A DNA stretch of 64,000 nucleotides. Source: Mesorhizobium huakuii. Its GTDB lineage: Bacteria; Pseudomonadota; Alphaproteobacteria; Rhizobiales; Rhizobiaceae. Under the pieces are notes generated by a model, which had not been told where the DNA came from, searched no databases, and worked only from the letters and a program-made list of their open reading frames with translations. Positions 18,021-24,529 of this stretch are shown here, piece after piece (the first letter of the stretch is position 1; each line of letters opens with the position of its first letter). The stretch lies in NCBI RefSeq assembly GCF_030160235.1, contig NZ_BSNY01000035.1:1-64000 (forward strand), read 5' to 3'. The translations under genes and the position numbers were made by a program.

Positions 18021-18389
18021 GCCATCCGCCTCAATCCGCTAGCTTCTTTGTTTCTCGCAATTCCCAAGGGAAAGCGCTTGGCGTTTTTCCCGGGAAAACC
18101 GCCAAGCATCTTTTTCCTGGAATTGTCTTGCGGGGCGCAATTTCGCCGCTTCGCGGCGGGCTGTCCATAGGGCCGGCAGCAGCCCAAGCGCCGGCGAGAC
18201 AAATTCGCCGGGGCAAACCGCAAAATACCGCGGCGGCCGTGCTTTTATGCGCGCCACGGACACTATAGTACTTTGTCCCTGCGCCGGAGTCTTGGTCCAA
18301 CCAAGATCAGCGCAACAAGAGCAGATGCCAGTCTTGGGGTCTGATGCGGAAAGCGGGCCTGATCGGCCGGCGGGAGAAAGGGACGGACC
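18021..18389. other. 369-bp divergent intergenic region rich in palindromes
   Basis: No gene is recognised between the DUF6916-like gene (minus) and the sapC-like gene (plus). The stretch holds TTCCC-AA-GGGAA (18061-18072), a 32-bp near-perfect palindrome (18076-18107) and CGCCGC-TTC-GCGGCG (18144-18158). Promoters for both flanking genes should lie here. GGGA-type ribosome binding sequence directly precedes the ATG at 18390. Confidence 0.6.
18076..18107. promoter_or_regulatory. 32-bp near-perfect palindrome (possible operator)
   Basis: Outer arms GCTTGGCG (18076-18083) and CGCCAAGC (18100-18107) flank TTTTCCCGGGAAAA (18085-18098), itself a perfect 14-base palindrome. Only one base on each side breaks the symmetry. 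It lies 56-87 bases before the DUF6916-like start. A T-run follows on the plus strand, so a terminator function is possible too, but no plus-strand gene precedes it. Confidence 0.5.
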
Positions 18390-19190
18390 ATGGCTGATAT
18401 CGGGGCAAAGACGGAAGCGGCGCCGGCGGATGCCATGCCGCTGTTCTATTCCAGGCCCGAAGCGCTCAACCCGGCGCGGCATGGCTCGCTCGGTTTGACC
18501 CAGCGCAGCGACTTTGCCTTCGCGCGCACCGCGCATGCCATCCCGGTCGTGGCGTCGGAAATGCCGGCGGCGATGCGTTCCTACCCGATCGTGTTCATCG
18601 GCCCGGCAAAATCCCCCGTCATCATCACCGGCGTGCGCCAGGGCGAGAACCTGTTCGTCGATGCCGACGGCCGCTGGACCGCGCCGCACTACGTCCCCGC
18701 CTATGTCCGCCGCTATCCCTTCATCCTTGCCGAGGACCCGACCACGGCAGGCCGGCTGACGCTGTGCGTCGACAGGGCAAGCGAGCGGGTGATCGACCAA
18801 CTCATGGCGCCGTTTCGCGAAGACAAGATCGCGCCGTTCTTCAGCGGCGCCGAGCCGACCGAGGCGACGAAACAGGCGCTCGCCTTCTGCAACGAGTTCC
18901 AGATCGACTTCAGGGCCACGCGCGAGATGATCGACAGGATCGACGCGCATGGCCTGTTTTCGCCGCGCCAGAGCAAGGTGACGCTGGAAGGCGGCGAAGT
19001 GCTCAACCTCACCGATTTCCAGGTGATCGACGAGCCGGCCTTCAACAAATTGAGCGACGAGGCCTTCCTCGACCTCAGAAAGTCCGGCGCGCTCGGCCTG
19101 CTCTACTGCCACCTCGCCTCGACCAACAGCTGGACATCGCTGGTGCACCAGGCGTCGCTGCGCAAGGTGGATGGGGTGAAGGGCGGCTAA
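18390..19190 (+). CDS. SapC-family protein
   Basis: A 266-residue protein matching the SapC family: MPLFYSRPEALNPARHGSLG near the start, then PIVFIGPAKSPVIITGVRQG, PHYVPAYVRRYPFIL, DRASERVIDQL and LTDFQVIDEPAFNKLSDEAF. The name comes from a gene next to Campylobacter S-layer genes; in proteobacteria the function is unknown, and such genes often accompany 2OG oxygenases. There is no signal peptide. It is transcribed away from the oxygenase/DUF6916-like unit across a 369-base palindrome-rich gap. The ATG at 18390 is preceded by GGGACGGACC. Confidence 0.85.
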   Translation: MADIGAKTEAAPADAMPLFYSRPEALNPARHGSLGLTQRSDFAFARTAHAIPVVASEMPAAMRSYPIVFIGPAKSPVIITGVRQGENLFVDADGRWTAPHYVPAYVRRYPFILAEDPTTAGRLTLCVDRASERVIDQLMAPFREDKIAPFFSGAEPTEATKQALAFCNEFQIDFRATREMIDRIDAHGLFSPRQSKVTLEGGEVLNLTDFQVIDEPAFNKLSDEAFLDLRKSGALGLLYCHLASTNSWTSLVHQASLRKVDGVKGG

Positions 19191-19333
19191 GAACGAAACA
19201 ATCGCGGGCCAGGCTGCGGCCTTCCGTCCGTGCCGGCCTTCCCTGATTTCCTCGGTTCGCCTGCCGCAAGCCGCTGCCCTGCAGCCTTTATCCTCGAGGC
19301 GTAGCAACCAAGTCGTCAAGTTGTTAACAATTC

Positions 19334-21052
19334 GTGCAGCGTGGCGCGGATAGTGTTGATCCGCAGCAACTTGAGAAGTGGGCCGTTCCATTGCGCAATA
19401 TTCCTACGCAGGCAATCGATTTGCAGCTTGTCATTTACAATGACGACCAGACACCGTGGGAGTTTGTCGTCGATCTCATTCGCTCGGTCTTCGACCGATC
19501 GGAAGCGGAGGCGGAAGCTTTTGTCGCAACAGTGACGCAGCAGGGAAAGGCCGTATGCGGCAGCTATCCGATCGCGATCGCCAAGGCGATGCTGGATACG
19601 GCGCAGCAGCGCATCAAGGCCGCCGGTCACCCGCTTCGCATAACCGCCGTTCCTGGCGGAACCGAAGGCGCCAGCGACCCTCCGGCACAGGCTTCGCGCA
19701 ACAAGAAGTTCAAATATGCCCATGAAGCGATCGCCTGGCATTTCGCGGGACTGGCGCATGACGAGGTCATCGCAACGTCGCGCCAGTTTCCGGGCCATAT
19801 GCGCGCCGACGTGCAGGTGGCGCTCAACAAACTGTTCTCAGCCTCGCCTGTTCGCTTCTTCGGTCTCTACGAGCAATATCGCTACGAGACGCTGACCTAT
19901 GCCGCGTTGACAAAAGAAGGACAGCACGCCGTCACCATCTCGGCCGCGCAATACCAAGATGTCGACATCGGCGAGAGCGCGCCGATAAAGTGTCTCGGCA
20001 ACGGCTTGTGGCTCGACCGGGACGGTGATCTGCACTACGCGGTCGTGCTGTCCTTTCACCGCGAATACGGTCGCGAGTCCGGAACCTGCGTCGAGATTGC
20101 CGTGCCGGCCGGCGAGGATGGCGTGGCCCTGGTGGATCGCTGTTTCTCGCAGCTGGAGGCTGCCATCAATGCCGCGCGATCCTACCGCGGCAAGGTTCTT
20201 TCGCTCGAAACGGAAGGGGATTATCAGGGCCGCTCCAAAGGCGTCATGGTTCATAGCCTGCCGCACGTACGGCGCGAGGCGATCATCCTGCCGGAACAGA
20301 CGCTGAAGCTTCTCGACCGCAACGTGATCCGGTTCATCGAGAGCCGGGAAGCGCTGAGACGGCTTGGGCAATCGACGCGCAAGGGCATCTTGCTCTACGG
20401 CCCGCCGGGCACCGGCAAGACGCACACCATTCGCTACCTTGCCGCGAATCTCCCTGGCCATACGACACTCATCATAACGGCGGGCCAGATGGGCCTTCTG
20501 CCGCAATATATGACCCTCGCGCGCCTGTTGCAGCCGGCGACGGTGGTGATCGAGGACGTGGACCTCATTGCCCGCGACCGCGAGACCATGGGGGGCCCGT
20601 GCGAGGAATCCCTCCTCAACACCTTGCTCAACGAGATGGACGGCTTGAAGGACAATGCCGACATCCTGTTCATCCTGACAACCAACCGGCCCGAACAACT
20701 TGAAGCTGCGCTTACGGGGCGGCCAGGGCGTATCGACCAGGCCATCGAGGTGCCGCTGCCGGATGACGATTGCCGGGAAAAGCTGGTGCGCCTCTATGGC
20801 GGCGGGTTAAAACTTTCCGACAAGGTCGTGGGGGAGGCCGTGGCGCGCACGAGGGGCGTCAGCGCGGCGTTCATCAAGGAACTTATGCGCCGTACCGCCC
20901 AAACGAGCATCATGCGGGGTGGCGAAGAGACTGTGACCTCCCAGGATCTCGCCGAAGCCCTGGACGACATGCTGTTCACGGGCGGCCGGCTCAATATCAG
21001 GCTGCTTGGCGGGGCAATCGACGGTCATCAGGCTGCCGAGCCGAACTCATGA
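19334..21052 (+). CDS. ClpS-domain / AAA ATPase fusion protein
   Basis: A 572-residue fusion. Residues ~28-107 align without gaps to the ClpS adaptor (LVIYNDDQTPWEFVVDLI, then QQGKAVCG and GHPLRIT). ClpS normally binds N-degrons and hands them to ClpA. Asn36-Asp37-Asp38 and Thr40 are kept, but the position of E. coli His66 is Thr68 and that of Met40 is Trp42. After a ~230-residue linker comes a BCS1/Cdc48-like AAA domain: Walker A GPPGTGKT (356-363), Walker B VVIEDVD (404-410), sensor 1 LTTNRPEQL, arginine finger GRPGRID, then a helical lid. No protease domain is present. The start is a GTG directly after the palindrome TTGTTAACAA (19321-19330), with no clear ribosome binding site, so it is uncertain. 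A terminator follows at 21158. Known biochemistry of this fusion is not available to me; substrate-specific unfolding is inference. Confidence 0.85.
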   Translation: MQRGADSVDPQQLEKWAVPLRNIPTQAIDLQLVIYNDDQTPWEFVVDLIRSVFDRSEAEAEAFVATVTQQGKAVCGSYPIAIAKAMLDTAQQRIKAAGHPLRITAVPGGTEGASDPPAQASRNKKFKYAHEAIAWHFAGLAHDEVIATSRQFPGHMRADVQVALNKLFSASPVRFFGLYEQYRYETLTYAALTKEGQHAVTISAAQYQDVDIGESAPIKCLGNGLWLDRDGDLHYAVVLSFHREYGRESGTCVEIAVPAGEDGVALVDRCFSQLEAAINAARSYRGKVLSLETEGDYQGRSKGVMVHSLPHVRREAIILPEQTLKLLDRNVIRFIESREALRRLGQSTRKGILLYGPPGTGKTHTIRYLAANLPGHTTLIITAGQMGLLPQYMTLARLLQPATVVIEDVDLIARDRETMGGPCEESLLNTLLNEMDGLKDNADILFILTTNRPEQLEAALTGRPGRIDQAIEVPLPDDDCREKLVRLYGGGLKLSDKVVGEAVARTRGVSAAFIKELMRRTAQTSIMRGGEETVTSQDLAEALDDMLFTGGRLNIRLLGGAIDGHQAAEPNS

Positions 21053-21157
21053 TCCCGGATTCGCAGTCTGCCGTTACGCCTGATCTCGCCGGCACGGAGC
21101 GTCGTGGCTTGAAACGCCTCCGTCTATCGCCCATCGCGATTTAACCGCCCAGAACGC

Positions 21158-21187
21158 GAAAAAGCCGCGGCGGACCGCGGCTTTTCG
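21158..21187. terminator. Bidirectional rho-independent terminator
   Basis: GAAAAAGCCGCGG (21158-21170) and CCGCGGCTTTTC (21175-21186) form a strong stem with T-runs on both strands. It lies between the ClpS-AAA gene (plus) and the tRNA-Gly gene (minus), so it can end both transcripts. Confidence 0.85.
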
Positions 21188-21211
21188 ATGCTTGATTCCC
21201 CTTGAGGAAAT

Positions 21212-21286
21212 TGGAGCGGGTGAAGCGATTCGAACGCTCGACCCCAACCTTGGCAAGGTTGTGCTCTACCCCTGAGCTACACCCGC
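21212..21286 (-). tRNA. tRNA-Gly, anticodon GCC
   Basis: The minus strand reads GCGGGTGTAGCTCAGGGGTA at the 5' end and closes with CACCCGCTCCA, giving a 7-bp acceptor stem and an encoded CCA. The D-arm (GCTCAGGGGTAGAGC), anticodon stem-loop CCTTGCCAAGG with GCC (plus-strand 21252-21254) and T-arm with GTTCGAATC are all present. No integrase or attachment-site duplication is visible next to it. Confidence 0.97.
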
Positions 21287-21499
21287 TCACACGGCGTCTT
21301 GGCCGCAAGCCGGGCCTATATGGCTTAAGAGCGCGGCGATTGCAACAGGGAAATCGCAGGCTTTTTTCAACACGCCAAACGATGCCGGCAAACCGCCCGC
21401 AACGCGCGGATTTCATCAGCCTGTCGTGCGATGGCCTTGTGTCGGCCACCGCATTGGCCGTAAACGGCAAGGCGGAAAAAACCACGAAGAAGACAATCG

Positions 21500-21997
21500 A
21501 TGCCGAAGACCGAAGCCGAACTTTTTGCCTTTCTCGCCGAACTCGGCATTGCCGTTTCGACGAAACGCCACCCGCCGCTCTATACGGTCGCCGATTCGCA
21601 GGCGCTGCGCGGTGAGATCGCCGGCGGGCACACCAAAAACCTGTTCCTGAAGGACAAGAAGGACAATTTTTTCCTGGTCACCGTCGGCGAGGACGCGGTC
21701 GTCGATCTCAAGCAGATCCACCAGCTGATCGGCGCCGCCAGCCGTGTTTCCTTCGGCAAGCCGGAGATGCTGATGGAGCTTCTGGGCGTCTCGCCGGGCG
21801 CCGTCACCGTCTTCGGCGTCATCAACGACACGGCCAACCGCGTCAAGCTGGTGCTCGACGAGGATTTGATGGCGCATGCCGTCATCAACGCCCATCCGCT
21901 GACCAATGAGGCGACGACATCGATCGCCGCGGCCGATCTCGTCAGATTCGTCGAGGCAACCGGGCACGATGCTGCTATCTTGAAAGTCTCGGCTTGA
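21500..21997 (+). CDS. ProXp-ala / YbaK-type prolyl-tRNA editing protein
   Basis: A 165-residue free-standing homologue of the ProRS INS editing domain. These trans-editing enzymes hydrolyse mischarged Ala-tRNA(Pro), protecting translation fidelity in the cytoplasm. The signature is seen in HPPLYTVADSQALRGEIAGG, then HTKNLFLKDKKDNFFLVTV with the conserved Lys, and SPGAVTVFGVINDTANRV. Length and motifs fit the alphaproteobacterial ProXp-ala group described from Caulobacter. It lies downstream of the tRNA-Gly gene but on the opposite strand. The ATG at 21500 follows GAAGAAGACAATCG, a weak ribosome binding site. Confidence 0.9.
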   Translation: MPKTEAELFAFLAELGIAVSTKRHPPLYTVADSQALRGEIAGGHTKNLFLKDKKDNFFLVTVGEDAVVDLKQIHQLIGAASRVSFGKPEMLMELLGVSPGAVTVFGVINDTANRVKLVLDEDLMAHAVINAHPLTNEATTSIAAADLVRFVEATGHDAAILKVSA

Positions 21998-22078
21998 TCG
22001 CCACATGCATGGCGAAACCGACTTCCAATGACATGGCGCCGGCCCGCTGGCCGGCGGCGCGACCGAAAGGGTGACGAG

Positions 22079-23077
22079 ATGAGCGACAACAAGCCGTTTG
22101 GCGGGTCATTCGGCAGCAGTGGCGGCCAGTATGCCACCACCGTTCAGTATGGCGGAACGGCAGCCGCGCCGGCGAAGGTCTCGCTTGGCGATGCCGCTGT
22201 CACTGCCGATGTCATCAAGGACACCACGACCGCCGCCTTCGCCGCCGACGTCATCCAGGAATCGCGCCGCCAGCCGGTGCTCGTCGATTTCTGGGCGCCG
22301 TGGTGCGGCCCCTGCAAGCAGCTCACGCCGCAGCTGGAAAAGGCGGTTCGGGCCGCCGGCGGCAAGGTCAAGCTGGTCAAGATGAACATCGACGATCACC
22401 CCTCGATCGCCGGCCAGCTCGGCATCCAGTCGATTCCGGCGGTCATCGCCTTCAAGGACGGCCAGCCGGTCGACGGCTTCATGGGCGCCATCCCGGAGAG
22501 CCAGATCGCCGAATTCATCACCAAGGTCGGCGGCAAGGGCAATGGCGCTCCGGCCGTGGCCGAGGCGCTGCAGGCTGCGACCGAGGCGCGCGAGGCCGGC
22601 GACATGCAGACCGCCGCCGACATTTTTGACGCCATCCTGGCGCAAGCGCCGGAAACGATCGAGGCGATCGCCGGGCTGGGCGAGCTGCTGTTCGAGGCTG
22701 GCGACACGCAAGGCGCCGAGGCGTTGCTGGCAACGGCACCCGAGGCCAAGAAGGACGCGCCTGCTCTCGCCGCCTTGCGCGCCAAGATGGCGCTGGCCGC
22801 GCAAGCGGCGGAACTGGGCAATCCGGCCGAGTTCGAGCGCCGCCTGGCCGAAAACCCCAAGGACCATCAGGCGCGTTTCGACCTGGCCATGATCCAGAAC
22901 GCCAGGGGCGAGCGCACGGCGGCGGCCGACAACCTGCTGGCCATCATCAAGGCCGATCGCGGCTGGAACGAGGATGGCGCCAGGACGCAGCTGCTGCAGT
23001 TCTTCGAAGCCTGGGGCATGACGGACGAGGCGACGCTGGCCGCGCGGCGCAAATTGTCGGCGCTGCTGTTTTCCTGA
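22079..23077 (+). CDS. cnoX: CnoX-like thioredoxin/TPR chaperedoxin
   Basis: A 332-residue protein with a ~65-residue Gly/Ala-rich N-terminus, a thioredoxin domain with active site WAPWCGPCKQL, and a C-terminal TPR-like half (PETIEAIAGLGELLFEAGDT, KDHQARFDLAMIQNARGER). In Escherichia coli CnoX (YbbN) is a holdase that hands clients to GroEL, and the alphaproteobacterial form keeps CxxC and also reduces disulfides. The CxxC here predicts redox activity. ATG 22079 was chosen over 22028 because AAAGGGTGACGAG precedes it. A LON-substrate-binding protein gene follows, suggesting a protein quality-control grouping. Confidence 0.88.
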   Translation: MSDNKPFGGSFGSSGGQYATTVQYGGTAAAPAKVSLGDAAVTADVIKDTTTAAFAADVIQESRRQPVLVDFWAPWCGPCKQLTPQLEKAVRAAGGKVKLVKMNIDDHPSIAGQLGIQSIPAVIAFKDGQPVDGFMGAIPESQIAEFITKVGGKGNGAPAVAEALQAATEAREAGDMQTAADIFDAILAQAPETIEAIAGLGELLFEAGDTQGAEALLATAPEAKKDAPALAALRAKMALAAQAAELGNPAEFERRLAENPKDHQARFDLAMIQNARGERTAAADNLLAIIKADRGWNEDGARTQLLQFFEAWGMTDEATLAARRKLSALLFS

Positions 23078-23201
23078 GCCGGCGGCTGTTTCGTCGCACG
23101 GACTTGTGGTCGGCGGCGGCCGCGCCAGATTAGGAAGCTGACTTCGGCCAAGCCGACGATCCCGGCGGCGGACGGCGCAAGAAGTCGATCGGAGGAATGT
23201 G

Positions 23202-23873
23202 GTGCAAGCGGGAAACGCGCATTATCGGCTGGCCAAGGATCTGCCGTCGACGATCCCGATCTTTCCGCTCGAGGGCGCGCTTTTGCTGCCGGGCGGCCGC
23301 ATGCCGCTCAACATCTTCGAGCCGCGCTATCTGCAGATGGTGGACGAAGCGGTCGGCGGCTCGCGGCTGATCGGCATCATCCAGCCCCGTCTCGACGGCG
23401 CGCTGCGCGAGGACGGCGAGCCGGAACTGTGCAATGTCGGCTGCGCCGGCCGCATCATCGCCTTCTCCGAAACCGGCGACGGCCGTTACCTGATTTCGCT
23501 GCAGGGCGTGTTCCGCTTCCGCATCGCCCATGAACTGACGGTCAAGACGCCGTTTCGCCAGGCAAAGCCGGCGCCCTTCCTCGCCGATCTCGATGACGAT
23601 CCGGCGGCCAACGAGATCGACAGGCCGGCGCTGCTCAAGGCGTTTCGCGCCTATCTGCAGGCCAATGATCTCGAAGCCGACTGGGAAAGCGTCAGCCGCG
23701 CCGAAAATGCCATGCTGGTCAACGCGCTGTCGATGATGGCGCCCTACGGTCCGGCCGAGAAACAGGCGCTGCTCGAAGCCGCCGACCTGAAGACGCGGGC
23801 CGAAACGCTGATCGCCATCACCGAAATGGCGCTGGCGCGCGAGAATGAGGACTTTGGTTCGAGCCTGCAGTAA
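23202..23873 (+). CDS. LON peptidase substrate-binding domain protein
   Basis: A 223-residue protein consisting of the Lon N-terminal (substrate-binding) domain without ATPase or protease parts. The landmark is IPIFPLEGALLLPGGRMPLN followed by FEPRYLQMVDEAV and RLIGIIQP, ending in a helical KQALLEAADLKTRAETLIAI segment. Such proteins are widespread in alphaproteobacteria and their role is not settled. Two GTG codons are adjacent (23199 and 23202); I chose 23202 because GGAGG (23191-23195) is then 6 bases away rather than 3. It follows the CnoX-like gene by 124 bases on the same strand. Confidence 0.88.
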   Translation: MQAGNAHYRLAKDLPSTIPIFPLEGALLLPGGRMPLNIFEPRYLQMVDEAVGGSRLIGIIQPRLDGALREDGEPELCNVGCAGRIIAFSETGDGRYLISLQGVFRFRIAHELTVKTPFRQAKPAPFLADLDDDPAANEIDRPALLKAFRAYLQANDLEADWESVSRAENAMLVNALSMMAPYGPAEKQALLEAADLKTRAETLIAITEMALARENEDFGSSLQ

Positions 23874-23905
23874 GATATGCGGATATTCAAGTGATGCCGG
23901 CCTGC

Positions 23906-23971
23906 AAATGGCGGCTTCCGGTGCTCACGTACGAAAGTACGCTCCGCTCCGGTTCTCGGAAGCCACCATTT
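23906..23971. repeat. 66-bp hairpin element with nested GAAA-capped hairpin
   Basis: AAATGGCGGCTTCCG (23906-23920) pairs with CGGAAGCCACCATTT (23957-23971) with one mismatch. Inside lies CGTAC-GAAA-GTACG, a perfect stem with a GNRA-type tetraloop. It sits between the LON-domain gene and the UPF0434 gene, which are co-directional, so it would be in the transcript if they are co-transcribed. Confidence 0.7.
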
Positions 23972-24028
23972 TCGACTCGGCCTACCTGGATCTCAGCACA
24001 TCTTCGATAGTTGGTAGGAGGCAACATA

Positions 24029-24271
24029 GTGGCGGCGGATGGGCGTGACGGGAAGAGGATCGATGTCGATCCCAAGCTGCTGGAGCTTTTGGCCTGCCCG
24101 CTGACCAAGGGGCCGCTGGCCTGGGATCCGGAGCGCGGTGAACTGATCTCGCGGGTCGCCAAGCTCGCTTATCCGGTGCGCGACGGCATCCCGATCATGC
24201 TGCCCTCCGAGGCGCGGACGCTGTCGGCGGAGGATGTGCTGGCGCCGCCGAGGCTGAGTGGGCCGGCGTAA
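24029..24271 (+). CDS. UPF0434 / Trm112-like small protein
   Basis: An 80-residue protein with the core [17 protein letters not shown] followed by [20 protein letters not shown], the pattern of the UPF0434 (YcaR) family. The family resembles Trm112, a small activator of methyltransferases, but only one Cys of the usual zinc ligands is present here. The function is unknown. I chose GTG 24029 because AGGAGG (24016-24021) ends 7 bases before it; the longer frame from TTG 24011 would place that sequence inside the gene. It is followed by a large palindromic repeat. Confidence 0.85.
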   Translation: MAADGRDGKRIDVDPKLLELLACPLTKGPLAWDPERGELISRVAKLAYPVRDGIPIMLPSEARTLSAEDVLAPPRLSGPA

Positions 24272-24290
24272 GAGGCGGTGTCATTCATCG

Positions 24291-24512
24291 CGTCGTCATC
24301 CCAGGGCGGAGCAGCCGCGCAGCGGCGTCGTGGAGACCCTGGGATCCATGCCGCGACGTATGTGACGCGCGAAAACGGGCCAGAACCAGGTGCATTTCTT
24401 CCCACGGTAGAGACGCAATTCTGGACCGTGGCACTCTTCGGTTGATGTCGCGGCATGGATTCTCGGGTCTGCGCGACGGAGCTTCGCTCCTGCTCCACCC
24501 GTGGATGACGAA
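24291..24512. repeat. Dispersed palindromic repeat, family A copy 2 (long form)
   Basis: The outer ends CGTCGTCATCCCAGGGCGGA and CCACCCGTGGATGACGAAG are imperfect inverted copies of the family A arm. A second inverted pair lies inside: CCCTGGGATCCATGCCGCGA near 24338 and TCGCGGCATGGATTCTCGGG near 24449. There is no coding content. It separates the UPF0434 gene from the 3' end of dnaE2. Confidence 0.75.
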
Positions 24513-24529
24513 GCCGCGTGTGGCGCTGC

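Noticed and set aside
18076-18120. Terminator in front of sapC-like gene
   Set aside because: A T-run follows the palindrome on the plus strand, but there is no plus-strand gene upstream to terminate; an operator fits better, though this is not settled.
21212-21286. tRNA-Gly as an integration site for a genomic island
   Set aside because: No integrase gene and no duplicated 3' end of the tRNA was seen; the flanks are housekeeping genes and a terminator.
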